A stretch of 64,000 nt of DNA from Floccularia luteovirens. Lineage: Eukaryota > Basidiomycota > Agaricomycetes > Agaricales > Squamanitaceae. The DNA is taken from positions 1,364,001 to 1,428,000 of the forward strand of contig VSJF01000005.1 in the NCBI GenBank assembly GCA_009739215.1, given 5' to 3'. The first letter of the stretch is position 1. Each line of letters begins with the position of its first letter. The position numbers and the translations under genes are program-made. The notes under the pieces were generated by a model that was not told the DNA's origin, ran no database searches, and saw only the letters and a program-made list of their open reading frames with translations. Positions 45,642-57,889 of this stretch are shown piece after piece.

Positions 45642-48600
45642 ATGAATGAGCAACCTGCACAAGTCGCCCAGTAAGTTTTTCTCATCCCTTGTCGTCCCCA
45701 TCTGGCACTCATCTTTGCCTGAATCTCAGAGAAGCAAAGGGCATACATCAATCATTGAAAGAGCTTCTGAAGACCAAGGAACCCTGTGACAAGGAGGTCG
45801 AGTTCCAGCGAAAGAAGTAGACTTGTCATTTCTTGACTGTTGTACGCCCTTAACCGCATCTTCAGTCTTAGGAGGAGATATCTCAATCTTCTGCTCATAC
45901 ACCCTTACGAAAAGGAATCCAAAGAGGTCGAAAACCACCTATGGATGCAAACTTCTTATGCTTTTATTTCATCTTTCAAGCAGCGCATCGCAGCGCTCGA
46001 TAGGCTGATACGATCTAACTCACATCAGCCACAACAAGGTCAGCAACAGAATCAACGTCAGAATAATCATGGTCCGGTGGAGCATAGGAGGCTCTTAACA
46101 CGATTCCGCCAATTTCTATCAGAGGAAGACAAATTTTGGACCCAGTTGGTTCAACGCTTGTATCGGTCTTTCGGGATTGAAGAAGCGAAACCAGCACTTG
46201 AGTCCCTTAAAATGTTGTCTTCTGCTGAAGAGCACATCAGTAAATCTCACGCCGGTGCTGCTGATATACGGGAACCCGCGTCAAATGGCCGGAACCACTT
46301 CCAGTTTCCTCCCGAGAACGCGACAATATCAGTGATACCCACGAACGAAGCGGATCGTGAGAGTCGGGTCGCTATCCTGAGTAAAGCCTTGGTATGCTTA
46401 GGTGATATTGCTCGTTATCGGGAGTTGTACAGCGAAGGAAATGGACGTCCAAGAGCAGGGCATGAAGAAGGGCCACAATGGAGGAGGGCCAGAAATAGAC
46501 GTGGTGGTGCAGGCTCCGAAGCCTTCTCCCGACCACGAAATTACGACAAGGCACGACAATGCTACGACCGAGCAAGATCCCTTGTTCCTCACGAAGGAAA
46601 TCCTTCTCATCAGCTAGCTATTCTGGCATCTTATCAACGAGACCTTTTTGCCTCAGTGATCCATTACTATCGAGCACTGTGCGTTCGACAACCATATGAT
46701 ACGGCTGCTGAGAACTTGAACACTGTTCTAAACAAGACCTTGGAACAGTGGAGAGCAAGAAATAGACGGGATCAGTCCAAAAATGGAGCACCCGATCCCT
46801 CGACCTTGCCTCCACGAGTAAAAATCGAGTTGTTTAAGGAGAGGTTGGTGCTTCAACATGCTCTATGGCGGCTCGGTATGGACAAAGGTATAGAGAAGTG
46901 CGTAGTCACTGGTCAAATATGCGCCATTTCACTGAATTTGAAAACAGGATGGAATCCGTTTCACGCAGAATTGAGAGAAGCGTTTTTGAAGACTTCTTTG
47001 CACTTGTATCTCAACGCCACCTTCAGACAGAAGTCATCTCCGATGTGGTGGTTCTTTCGCAAGGTGCTTTATGGAAACATCGGATGCTCCGGGACGCTGG
47101 TGGAGGTTCAAAAGCAAAAAATGAAGCTGTGCAACCTTCGGCGAGTGTATCAACACGGATCGAATGGAGCATCTTGGACCTCCTCTTTGATGTATATCGT
47201 GCACTTCTCGAAGTCGGCATAGACGAACTCAAAGTGCCTCCACCGACTGATGCTGCGGAGAACGACCTGGCTCAGAAAATAACTGCTATCTTTCGACGCA
47301 CGCTCCCATCTCTTAGGATTGTCAGCAAGTGGCTGAGGGCCAATTTCAGTTATATATTACAAGATCAAGAGTTTCTTGCCTTGAAGGAGAAAGAGAATGC
47401 TAAAGGAGTGGAGATTTGTAAGGAAAGACTGAACACATTCAGTGGATATTCCACCCATACAATCCGATTCTGGAAGATCTATGCAGATTTCCTTCGCACT
47501 CTGTCTCGCTCGTTTCCCATTCAGAAGCTTCCCCCTTTGACTATGCCACTGGAAGAGGACATATTGATGAGGGGATTCTTACCCCTGAAAAAGCTGATGG
47601 ATGACGTACCCTCGAACAGCAGTACTGATCAGAAGTCGAAAGTAGTCGAAAGTAAACCCCAAGAGCAAGTTCATCCCAACGTGGAACAGTTGATGAGAAT
47701 TGCCGACCTGTTAGAAGATGGCAGGATACTTGCAACGATGGAGGTCAGTGAATCGTGTTGTTTCGCCACTTCTTTCACTCATGACATAATATAGAACTCT
47801 CCTGTTTGCTTGCGTGGTGATTATGTTGTGTTTAACGACATGATAATCGAGGATAGTCGATCTCAAACACATCCTGGAATCTCACCAGGAAGGAACTTCG
47901 AAGATCCCGAAGCACCGTTACACAATCAAGAGTTACTACCATTAGTGAGAGATACTAAACCAGGTGTCAAGTTAGCCCATGATGATGATGACGATGACGA
48001 TGATAATATGACCTCTCACACATCGAAGACAGAAGAGGAATTAAGCGACATCCTGAAATTTCTTCACTATCCCAATCAAGAGGAAATCGCCATTGAGGAC
48101 GATGACCAAGATGATCAGATTGTATGGGATCTAAAGTATGTATCTTGCCTCTTTATCTCAGTGTTTCGGTATGAGAGGTATGAGATAACCTGACATGAAT
48201 AAATAGAGCTTCCAGTATCTCCAGTCAAGTCGCCTCCTTCCCGCGTAACCCCTATATCTCCTCCCGTCAATCTCGTACTCAGTCCCCAGAGTGTTCCTTT
48301 ACGCTCACCTCTTCACACACAAAACAAGACCCCTTTCGGCACACCGTCAATGGCTCCGATGGTAGCATCCACTACTGCCCAGGACCTCTTAAATAATGTT
48401 ATGGGTGTCGGTAGAGTAGCCAACTCCGGAAAGCTCCATGTCGAGTCGTCTGCACCCCAACCTCGCTTGCTTTTTGGCAATGAATTGTCACAAACATCCC
48501 AAATGGTCCACAAACCTAACCAATCCATTTGGTCTGCGTCTCGGGACGAATTACCTCTAAAATATACTGGAGCAAATCCTTCGAACCATATTTACCAGAC

Positions 48601-49060
48601 TCAGGTTCCTCCAATCGGCAGTCCGCCTCAAGACCTATCCCGCTCTATTTGGACGTCGTCATATCCGAATAATATATACAACTCACAACATAGTCTCTCA
48701 AGCCCATTGTCTCCATCGTTTTTGGCTCAACAACCTCAGTCTGCAGTTACGGGGTCCCATTACAGAGCTGCGTCATCGACGATAAGCTCTGCTCAGCTTC
48801 TCCCGAATCATAATCAATTACAACAAGTACCCTTTGAATACACTTCGTCAATGGTTCAGCAACCCATTCATCGTCCCGGCAATCTCGTTGGTCTGGGATC
48901 GGTGCAAATGTCGCCAATGAAAGCTCCTAGCAATGATAGCTTCTATAACAGCCCTGGAGTCCCGTCTTACCACTCCAGACACATGTCACTACATGATCCT
49001 AGGTTTGGCCAACCATTTATTCCACCAGCTATGTCCCAATCTTGGCACAGTCCTGGATGA
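45642..49060 (+). CDS. EST1/SMG7-like protein (telomerase or NMD factor)
   Basis: Member of the Est1/SMG5-7 family, which bind telomerase RNA or phosphorylated UPF1 in nonsense-mediated decay. The start at 45642 (MNEQPAQVAQ) splices to EAKGIHQSLKELLKTKE, then to YLNLLLIHPYEKESKEVENH after a GTAGAC donor. The 14-3-3/TPR-like core is clear: WMQTSYAFISSFKQRIAALD, RRLLTRFRQFLSEEDKFWTQ, ALVCLGDIARYRELYSEG, YDKARQCYDRARSLVPHEGN, PSHQLAILASYQRDLFASVI and YHYRALC-like helices. An intron with donor GTGCGT (about 46899) leads to RMESVSRRIERSVFEDFFAL. The C-terminal domain includes RGDYVVFNDMIIED, a run of eight Asp (about 47983), and a long Pro/Ser/Gln-rich tail after 48210. It ends at 49060. No PIN domain is seen, so it is more SMG7/Est1-like than SMG6-like. 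Confidence 0.85.
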
Positions 49061-49626
49061 TAATTATGAAACTTTATCCCGTCTTTCTTCTACCAACGGC
49101 ACAAAGGTTCTCTGCAAAAAGTTAGATATCAAGCCGCCCAATCTCATCTTAACGATGACTTCACTCCTGTTTCCACTGTCACAGGTTAAATGACGCACTG
49201 CAGTCTTGCTGATGATGGCATGCGTTTACTCGTGGAATAACATCCATGAAGAGCTGGGTCACCAGTTTTTCCTGACGCGTATAGGAGCATGTCATTGTTT
49301 GCTGCAGCTGACGGCTCTCCTTGCTCTAGTCCAGAAATTTCAAACCCTCCCCTTTTTTTCAAACGCTTCCTTGCCTGTGAACTGCATTTTATCTTTATCC
49401 ACCTAGTTTTGTTTGTTTTCTTTATTTAGTCAACCCGAAGCAAAATGGATCCCATTCTCTGTCTCAAACAACGATGGTCCCGTCCATATTTGATCACCTA
49501 TTGTAGGGAAAGAAATAGCGTCGATATATTTCAGGATTCTTATTGAAAGTGTTTCCGAGTTTCGAAAATTTGAAGTATCATAGTTACATTCACAAACAAA
49601 TCTTCAGTCTTTCTTCTTGCTAGCTC
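49061..49626. other. Convergent intergenic region
   Basis: 3' flank of the EST1-like gene and of the KPWE gene. Open frames at 48933-49406 have no domain features and mostly run out of the last coding exon. No gene called. Confidence 0.5.
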
Positions 49627-50347
49627 TTACTCCGTCACATTATCCTTTTCCCAAGGCTTCTTTTTGACTGGTGTGGTTGATATACTGGGAGGTGCTTCCT
49701 GTATAAAAATCAAAATCAACATTGAATTAGAAACGTGGTTAACAGTCTATATGGTTGTTTTCCCGTACATTAACACCTTCTGGTATAATTTTGTTGTTGG
49801 GAATCTGGTCTACTCTTCCTGTTTCAATCAACTCTTTTAACTCGGCCAGAGTCAGTACGCGCGTTTCGTCCGCGGAGGTTTCTTGAGCGTTATGTGATGA
49901 TTGATTGGAAGACCCGACCACGGTCGCGGCCCCACTTGGTGCAGACTGCGGAACGTCTCGAGTTAGTATGGAAGTCTCGTACTCCCGCACTTCATCAATT
50001 GTAAGCGAGTTCCCAGTCATTCTGTGCCCCGGTAATTGATATCAATATATGGTATGTTGGATCACAATGACTCCTCACTTATTGAAGTAGAACACGCGTG
50101 TACGGCGTAATATTTCTTCTCGTGCATCAGATGAAGATGTATCCTTGAAGTTGTTGCCTGCTAAGATACTCGCCAGGCCTTGCTTCGAGGTGAAAATGAG
50201 TTTCTAACGCTGCAAGTGTCATGATCGCGAAGATGACAGACGCACCTGATATGTCTCGTCAGAAGAGAATGGATATGAAGCATACGAGTGGATCGGCTTT
50301 GGTGGTGAATTGGAGCTGTTATCTGGGGTAGATTCATGTTGATCCAT
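49627..50347 (-). CDS. KPWE-motif protein (PEX14/PEX39-related peroxin family)
   Basis: Small protein ending in KKKPWEKDNVTE. The KPWE motif is known from a family related to peroxisomal import factors (Pfam KPWE domain, 'PEX14-like', and the recently named Pex39, which helps Pex7-dependent import). Four exons join: start 50347 (MDQHESTPDNSSNSPPKP) ending SSDETYQ; QGLASILAGNNF to FYFNK; MTGNSLTIDEVREYETSILT to IIPEGVN; and EAPPSISTTPVKKKPWEKD with the stop at 49627. The segment VLTLAELKELIETGRVDQIP preceding IIPEGVN matches the family pattern of a short helix (L-x-EL-x2-LI-x-G) followed by a Pro-rich IP stretch. The FNK region between exons 2 and 3 may be an additional N-terminal domain. Peroxisome role is inferred from motif only. 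Confidence 0.7.
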
Positions 50348-50770
50348 CACCCTAAATGTTGAACAATGTTCAGTAACGTTATGGAGGTGGTCCAACGTAA
50401 ATATCAGATTGTGGTGTCCTTCCCGTGACTGGATCACTTTCGTAGTACTTTGCAAAGTTGAGGACTCCAGTGCAGCTCAGGGAAAGAACCCGGCGCCGTA
50501 ATGTCCGTCATTTTTGACCCACATGTTAAATAACCTGACTAAACCAGAAACAGTTTACATGTAAAACATATAAACATACGTATTGTGTAGAGATACCATG
50601 ACTACTTGTTATTAAATGAAAAATGGCACGAGGAACAAGCCCAGAAAAGTCTGACGACTGAAATATCTTACACCGCGTGCGTAACAAGGGGTGGCACTGT
50701 AGAATACTTTATATATATTTCCGTTCCTTGTTTGCCACTCTTGTCTTTCCACATCTTCGAGCCCGACATA
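50348..50770. promoter_or_regulatory. Divergent promoter region, KPWE gene / ArfGAP gene
   Basis: About 420 bases between two head-to-head genes. No ORF of interest. A TATA-like TATATATATT run lies at about 50711-50720 on the plus side, some 50 bases upstream of the ArfGAP ATG. It must serve both promoters. Confidence 0.4.
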
Positions 50771-52602
50771 ATGTCCAGTCAGAGTCAAACTAAGATATCA
50801 GCTGAGCGGAATCAACGCACACTGTTAGAGCTAGCACAAAAGCCTGGTAATGGTAAGCTCCTTATTACAAATGGTTTTACCAAGTCGTTAGGCTGAATAT
50901 CCAATCCTTTTCCGCTGGTAGATATATGTGCTGACTGCAAAGTTCGGAATCCACGGTGGGCTTCTTACAACCTGGGGATTTTCATCTGGTGAGTGTTCTA
51001 TTTGTTCATGAAGAAAATGTTGATGTATTTTCTGCCCCCATAAGTATGAATTGTGCAAGTATCCATCGAAAGATCGGGACACACGTCACCAAAGTGTATG
51101 TGTTCTTTGGACCTTAATACCCGTGCAGCAGCTGAACGTTGTGGGACAGAAAGAGTTTGACAATGGACTCTTGGACAAAGGAACAAGTGGAGGTACAGCT
51201 TAAATTCCAATAATCTTAACGCCACCAGCTATACCCTAACTTTCTAGACAATGAAAGAATTTGGTAATGTAAAGTCTAACGCTATATACAATCCCAACGA
51301 GATTCGCAATCCCCCACCACCAAATCTGGAGGAATCTGAGCGTGATAGTGAACTTGAGCAATACATACGTGGTGTGTTCTATGTTCCCATCAAAATCTTG
51401 ACAATCTGATTTGCAGCGATCTGGGTTTAGGGAAGTATCAATACAGACGCTTTATTGACAAGTCAGCATTGGTAGCATCGAAACTTGGCCCATCAAGATC
51501 ATCATCTTCAGCTATACCTTCCTCGAAGACACCTGAACCTGCCAAACGAACCTTTGATGCAAACGTTACGTCCTCGGCTACTACAACATCAACCGATAAA
51601 CCGACCAGGCCCTTGACGGCTTCAGGTTCAGTTGGACAAAGTCATGTACCTTCAAATGTCCTTGAACAACGGAACCTCTCTCAGACACGGTCCGTGTCTC
51701 ACCCAACCCTACCACAGTCAAGTACTTCGACCGCCCAACCCAGTCAGAATGGAGTATGGGCGGATCTCATTTCAATCCAAGGTCCTTCCGCGAGTTCTTC
51801 TTTACCTTTACAATATCAGCAAGTACAAAATACCCAGACCATGAATGGACAGCCCATGATCACGAATCATTTCACCTCTGCGCCTCAATCAACTCTCATG
51901 TCTGGTAGCGGCGGATATATAGGTGGATCAGGAACGATGCAACAACAGTTCTCGACCAATCCTTGGTCGCAACAGAGTCTCTCTGCGGTTCCGTCAACAC
52001 AATTCGGAAGTGCCTTCACAGGAAACGTTTCGCTTACCCCACAAGTTCAGCAAAACCCCGGCCAGCAATTTAGACCTAATTTATTGATATCACCTACACC
52101 TGTTACAGTCGCGGGTCAATCTTCTGGACAGACGTTTCCTTATCAGCACGGATCAAACTTACAAATTCAAACTCAAGGGTTTGTAGGCTCAACGCCCTCG
52201 CCGATGACTCCATTCATGTCTGTTCCGAACGACCAATCACAGTTCCTCACCCCAAGTCCCGTTCAATTCATGTCCCAAAATAGCAGCCAGCTAATGTCGC
52301 ACAGCCCTCAACCACAAATGCAGTTCCAGCAACAAGGGCAAAACACCTACCTTTCGCATAGTCCACAACCGCAAATGCAACAAGGGCAGACTACTTTCAT
52401 GTCACACTCCCCCCAGCCAATGGCTACGAATATGGGACAACAACAGCAGATGCAAATGATGGGAGGTATGCAGCAACAATTGTCGCCGAGTAATGGAGTA
52501 CAGTTTCAGACAAACCAATTTATGTCCCAAATGATGCCGCAAGGACAACAACAGTTCGGAGGTGGTTTCCAAAGCCAAGGACATCAGTGGGGTGGTTTAT
52601 GA
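50771..52602 (+). CDS. ArfGAP-domain protein with Gln-rich tail
   Basis: GTPase-activating protein for Arf GTPases, acting in Golgi/endosome vesicle traffic. Starting at 50771 (MSSQSQTKISAERNQRTLLE), exons join in frame to give the ArfGAP zinc finger C-x2-C-x16-C-x2-C (ICADCKVRNPRWASYNLGIF followed by ICMNC). The catalytic Arg region ASIHRKIGTHVTKVKSLTMD follows, then WTKEQVETMKEFGNVKSNAI and YQYRRFIDKSALVASKLG. From about 51500 the tail is long and rich in Ser, Thr, Pro, Gln and Met. It has local repeats such as SHSPQPQMQ, appearing three times at about 52300-52410. The layout (N-terminal ArfGAP, disordered Gln-rich C-terminus) fits the fungal Age2/Gts1/SMAP-like branch. I cannot decide between them. 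Confidence 0.88.
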
Positions 52603-53265
52603 AATCTATCAATACTTTCATCCTCTCCTGCTTATAGCTTTCTGCTTTCTTTTGGGGTTTACGAGGCTACTGCGTGTATAACAAATTTAATGGGCCCTTC
52701 TACTTGTTTCTGGTTAACGACAGGTCGCAGCGCCTTGCCCCAACACTTGTCCTCGTTGTCAGCCATATAAAGGGACATCTGCTCCATTTGTATACTTTTC
52801 ATTTCGCTTTCGTAGTTACGTTGTCTGGTATCTTAACAAATACGTCGCTGTCGGATTTAATTCGCTGCTAATGCATACCCATTCCGTTATATTGTGCCGA
52901 TCGCGCTCTACTACCCTGAATGATCATGTCAAGTTTTCTATTGAAAAGTTTCATAAATAACTCTCAAGGGTGCTTCTCTTTGAACCTGTTATCATGCGCG
53001 GGCGGTCAGCCCTCCGGAGTTAAGTATGCTTCTCCAGTTTTCAAAGCTTGTTATTATTTAAGACATAATTTAGGGTTTTGATCGAAAGCTCTGCTTTGAA
53101 AAAAATTGAATTTACGGATGTAAATTTACTCGTAAAATACTAGAACTACATACACCTCCTATTGCTAGTAGCTGAAAGAGCGCGAAGATGGGCCGTACGT
53201 GGAGACATTTGACCAAGAGAGGAGAAGACAAGTAGTAACAGGCCCTAGAACGGAAGTATTACTAT
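52603..53265. other. Convergent intergenic region
   Basis: No gene seen. The 3' flank of the ArfGAP gene and of the Pro/Ser-rich gene. The open frame at 52674-52871 is not supported. Confidence 0.5.
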
Positions 53266-54363
53266 TTACAAAGTTCGTAGTGCTTGAAGAATACTGGAAT
53301 AATCCTCCTCTACCCACCTTCTTCCACCCTTCTCCCAAAGCCATTTTTTGCTACATCGTGCGCTGTTGGTAGGTACTGAATCATTGGAATCCGTATCATC
53401 TGCAAAACCCCAACAGGCATCCACATCAACCTCTTTTGTATCGAGGTGATCTAAATCACTACTTCGATCAGAATCCTCTGCAAGCTCGTCAGGGTTCCCG
53501 TAAAATATCAGCCTCCTGTCTATTCCATCGTCAACTTCATATATAGCGTTTCTTCTGTTCATCGAAATTACGCTCTGGGTTCTCATCTCATACTTGTCTG
53601 AAATATCATAGGCGGAGGATTCAGCGAATCGGATCCGTAGTTGCGCTATGCGTTTCCGCGCTTCGACCGCGGCTAAAGCTGCGGGTAATGAATTGATAAC
53701 CATCTTATCTTTTTCTGGTATAGGGGGAGGTGTGTCTTCAAGTTCAGAGTTTTTGCATTCGGGGGTTGTAGGTAAATCATGAGAGTGTGTTGAAGGTGTG
53801 AGGGATAAAGGTGTGGAGGATAAATGTTCTGATGGGTATATTGATTGGGAAGTGGAAGATGATCCGGGTCTTGGAGGGGGTGTCGCTGTGGCTGTCCTTG
53901 ACATGAGGGAGGAGATTGTGAGGCTCATAGGGCTTTCTGTGTCAATATTGAGAGGGGGTAAACTGGGTGCATGGGAGATTTCTTCAGCAGAAGACTGAGA
54001 ATAAGGAGGGGCAGGAAGCGGGCGACGCGCAACGAGTGTATACATGGGCGGCGCAGATGGCAAAGGATCGCTTGAGGGTGATGAGACTGTAAAAGAGGGT
54101 TTTCGTGGTAGCGGCCGAACAATTCCTTGTCCTGATGGGGAAGTTATAGATGAACTATGATGACTGGGATCTGGTGAGTTACGGTCACCAGAAGTGGCTA
54201 GTATGGCATTGACAGGAGGTAGAGATGCATAACTTCTCGGAAGGGGTCGGGAGGGGGTGATGCTCTCATTTCGCCGTGGGTAGCGAGACGTGGGCATGTT
54301 TTGGGTTTCATTTTCATCGAGAGGTTTGAGGATTGGATTTTTTACTTGGTTTTCCAGATCCAT
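53266..54363 (-). CDS. Hypothetical disordered Pro/Ser-rich protein
   Basis: A single uninterrupted frame of 365 residues from ATG 54363 (MDLENQVKNPILKPLDENET). It is Pro/Ser/Thr-rich and largely disordered. It holds SH3-ligand-like pieces (RPLPRS, RPLPRKPS, RRPLPAPP) and PPIPEKDK. A short helix-forming segment LPAALAAVEARKRIAQLRIRF is the most structured part, followed by a C-terminal acidic region with DDTDSNDS. The last residues KKWLWEKGGRRWVEEDYSSI, then LQALRTL, form a Trp-rich, basic end that may be a conserved motif. An adaptor or signalling scaffold is possible, but I recognise no family. Confidence 0.65.
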   Translation of the reverse strand: MDLENQVKNPILKPLDENETQNMPTSRYPRRNESITPSRPLPRSYASLPPVNAILATSGDRNSPDPSHHSSSITSPSGQGIVRPLPRKPSFTVSSPSSDPLPSAPPMYTLVARRPLPAPPYSQSSAEEISHAPSLPPLNIDTESPMSLTISSLMSRTATATPPPRPGSSSTSQSIYPSEHLSSTPLSLTPSTHSHDLPTTPECKNSELEDTPPPIPEKDKMVINSLPAALAAVEARKRIAQLRIRFAESSAYDISDKYEMRTQSVISMNRRNAIYEVDDGIDRRLIFYGNPDELAEDSDRSSDLDHLDTKEVDVDACWGFADDTDSNDSVPTNSARCSKKWLWEKGGRRWVEEDYSSILQALRTL

Positions 54364-55810
54364 CCATATAACGATTGTTTGGATTCGGCAGCGGGATATG
54401 TAGGAGATCGCGATGTTTGTGGATGAAAAAATTATCTCAGGCTTTCGTGTCGAGTGGATCTACGCTCCAGATGATTTAAAATCTTTCAATAACTGAGCAC
54501 CACAGAGTAAATAGGGGGAAGCATGCCCTCGCCAGCTAGAGCCAGATAGAAGTATGGAAGTAAGACAGAGACCGATGATATAATTGATTTTCGTTTCTTG
54601 GTTGTTGTACTTGGTTGACATCGACAACCCTTTAGGTTTGGTCCTTGTTTCACAGCTTTTTACAGAGCTTGTTGAAGTATGTCAGCCTCATTTTAGATTT
54701 CGCCTGGAAGCAATGTCGTACCTGATGGTGGGAATGCCGAGATAGCCTTACAGCTAAATGACTGAGGGCCATAGCAACCTCAGCAGTGTTATAAAAAGAC
54801 CAGATGAGTCGAAATTGTCGTCTTAAATTACGGAGATTTTGGGCGCTGATCATTGTTCTGAAATTGATGAACACGTCATACTGCTCTCTAGAAAGATGGT
54901 CAGAGCTTGAAGAAAGTTGCTGGATTGCAGGGAGAGAGCATAACAATCGTTCGATTAATATCAAAAGAATGATTTGTCTCTGTATTCACAGGTGAGTTGC
55001 CTGATGGGCGTAATCATTACGGCAAGTAATCGACCTCGTTGATGTCCACGATAAATATAGGTGGCCTGCATATGATTCATCTATGATCAATCCTTGTTAT
55101 AGAGAGACAAATGGCATGATACTTTCTGAGATCCAAATTCGAATGAATTGTTATTCGGGAGGGATCACAAGAGTACATACATACCGTACGGTACCATCCT
55201 GGCTTTCCGCAGTTCCTGTCCCCTTAAATTTGAAGGTACATCATGTAGAGAATATTGTCAATATCTTTAACAATTGAGTGTGTAAGTTACTTACATGGTT
55301 AGACTGCTGACCCAAATATAAAATACTGTTGTCAACTTATACAACTTATGGAGTGCAACAGTTAAAAACCGGAAAGGGGACTTAGTCCTCGGCTCATTTT
55401 GTCACCGGTACCCGATGTCTACTAATGTCCTTAAAATACTCATCACCACTTGCAACGGCTAGTGCTGGCTGATTCCGCGTACTCATTACAAGGCTACAAG
55501 ACCATCTTGAGGTCCAGGCTGTCTTTAATTTCCTCTGGAGAGTATTGTAAAAGCAATGGTTGATTGTATGCCGTGTCATTTAGGATAGACAGTAGTAATG
55601 GTGTCTGTATGGTTTGGAATCCTGAATCATTATATCATTTGTATTGCGTTGTAAGGTTTTGCGGTCACAGCGCGTAAATAGTACAAGTACTCAAATTTGG
55701 GGCCTCCCGTAAGTGGATTCCACGAACGGATTGTAGAAAATTGAGTGAATTTAATGATTGTGAGACAACATTGTATTTCAGGAATTGTACTTGTAACCGT
55801 TTCAGGGACT
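54364..55810. other. Interval without a confident gene
   Basis: The only frame of note is 54964-54650 on the minus strand (104 codons, MILIERLLCSLPAIQQLSS and then NLRNLRRQFRLIWSFYN). It looks amphipathic, with regular Leu spacing, but it matches no family I know and has no clear flanking exons. From about 55640 to 55800 the sequence resembles 59200-59340, so it belongs to the segmental duplication around the desaturase. Confidence 0.45.
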
Positions 55811-57540
55811 TCATTTAACAGTCTCGAGCTCTTTAGCTAGAGTTCTGGCCGCCACTCCATTTTTGTTCTTGTAGAATGCAATTTCGTCTTCACTCTCAAT
55901 GAACTGGCACTCTGTGAATGATCGCCACAAAGCTCGAAAAGTGTTCTATAAACTTCTCATCAGATATGACATGTAGAGGGTGAGAGGTCTGCATACAGTT
56001 GTATCATAGTTGTATTCATCTCCAAGAAGTTTCTTCAGACGCTTCGTAACTTCAGGTTGGTTGTCTACACAAGAACTGTTCAGTTTATATGATAGAACCG
56101 GCGATAACATACTTACAGAACGGAATGGTAGAGTTTATGTGGTGTGCAATCTGTAACAAGTCATTGAAGTATACAAGGACTCGTGCGGTGGTGTACTAAC
56201 ATGATCATGTGAAAGGTTGTGGAAAAAGAATCTGCCTATCCAACCAAGAACGGGCCTGTCAACGGTTGACAATGCTCCTCGAATGAAAGTCCATTGCGAA
56301 GACCGGTAGTAAGGAACAGTTGGGTCGGAGTGGTGAAGGAAAGTTAACAAGACGACCCCTAGAGTTAAGATGGTCACTGACAATCCCAAACTCCCGTGAA
56401 TGAGAAAACGTACAATGATTTGCAAGCTATAAGACGAGAAATATTTAAGCATTGTTAATATTGCTTCACCTTGAGCGACGCACCATGTAAGGGATGAAAT
56501 ACATCCGGATCAGGTCATTTATGCCATAATTTTTAGCATAAGCATAAAGAATGCAACTCATGGCCAGTAGTCCGACATCTGAGACAAAGATTTTCCGGCG
56601 TTCCCGAGGTTCGAAAAGGGTTGAATAAGGGTTGAAATGCTGCAATCCGAATGTCAGAAGAACAGCAAGCTTGGCAAAAAAGATTCGACTACCGTTAGCA
56701 CCAGGGGGGTGTTTTGGATTACCCAAAGCGTTAGTTATGAGATAAAGTTGTAGGCCCAAGACTTGCATGACAATTAGCTGCAGTAATGTGAAAAGAGGAG
56801 CATCTTGAAATAATTCGTAGTGATCTTCTTTATGTCCTTTTTCTGGAGGAGGAAGCTTGAGATCCTCACGAGTGCGAGGGACAAAGTTTTCATCGCGTTC
56901 CAGGGACGTGATCCCTTTCTTAGTTCACCAGATGTGAGTCACAAGTAAGTTGAAAGAATACTGAGAGTATGCCTACATGATGTGCATGGTGCGAAGATCT
57001 CCATGCAAAGTAAGGGACAAGAAGGAACTTGATAAGGCGGGGAGTAAGTGCCAGCAGTTCTGAACGAGAAAGGATTCATACCGTATGTAAAATATATCCA
57101 AGCGCATTACTTAAGTGACTGATGTCAGACAAGGCACCATGACCAGCTTCATGCGCCAAACAAAACATGCTGGCAAAAGCAAGGCCTTGCCAATGGAAAT
57201 AACTACCCCAGGCAACCCATTTTGTAACGCGTACGGTAGTTGGATTGACTCCAAACTTCAAAGCAGTGCCAGCTGTTGGTTCAATGAGACGCCCTAGATA
57301 ATAAAGTACGCAAACACAGAGAATAGTTCGAAAGAAATAATAGAGTCCTTTCATAGTTGACTTCTCATAAAGATGTTTTGGTATTTCTGCACGGATCTGA
57401 GCAAGGGTTATCTGCAATTTGCGACATCATGTTAAGGTTCGAAGGGATATAATTATCGATGAATGACATACTGTAGGAGGTTTGAAAGGTGTCTGTTTTC
57501 GAAGTTCATATTCAGGACTGTCTTTGAAAAGGTCCAACAT
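55811..57540 (-). CDS. Delta-12-type fatty acid desaturase
   Basis: ER membrane di-iron desaturase with the three histidine boxes of the FAD2/oleate desaturase family: HEAGH (about 57140), HHAHH at an exon end (about 56985) and HDH joined to IAHH across an intron (about 56210). Start at 57540 (MLDLFKDSPEYELRKQTPFK), then ITLAQIRAEIPKHLYEKST, YYFFRTILCVCVLYYLG, and LTLLQLIVMQVLGLQLYLIT-type helices. After box 2 comes KGITSLERDENFVPRTRED, which matches basidiomycete members. The C-terminus is RTLAKELETVK, stop at 55811. A 54-nt in-frame block encodes GSRIFFAKLAVLLTFGLQ between PPGAN and HFNP; it carries intron-like ends and is absent from the motif as usually seen. It probably forms a linoleate-type product, although related acetylenases share these boxes. 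Confidence 0.85.
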
Positions 57541-57889
57541 TGGGTATTGTGTGAGCTTGGGGAATGTGGATGAGGAGGTTATATACGAAATTTCACTGGA
57601 CCTTCGGGCAGCAAGGCGTCGATAAGAGTACTAATTTGTCAAGTGGCAAGTTGCCATTTAGATCTGTTTTTGGGGTTCCAAGTTCAGAATGGAGCAGTTG
57701 TGGAGGCGACCACACACTATGTTCTCCTGTTACTAGAATAAATTAGGAATGAATGGGAAAGCACATGTCAATGTGATGATACGGTGTCAATATGAACATA
57801 ATGAAACTCACATAGATCACGTAAATATATATATATCGTACGGTTAGCGAAGGCATATTAGATACTGGACATAGCATAGGACAGTAAGT
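57541..57889. other. Spacer between desaturase start and oxygenase relic
   Basis: Desaturase upstream region on the minus strand. An open frame in this part is not supported. A TATATATATA-type run near 57825-57837 lies about 290 bases upstream of the start codon. Confidence 0.45.

Noticed and set aside
46402..46617. Frames inside the EST1-like gene on both strands
   Set aside because: Shadows of the main exon, which has a continuous family-like reading.
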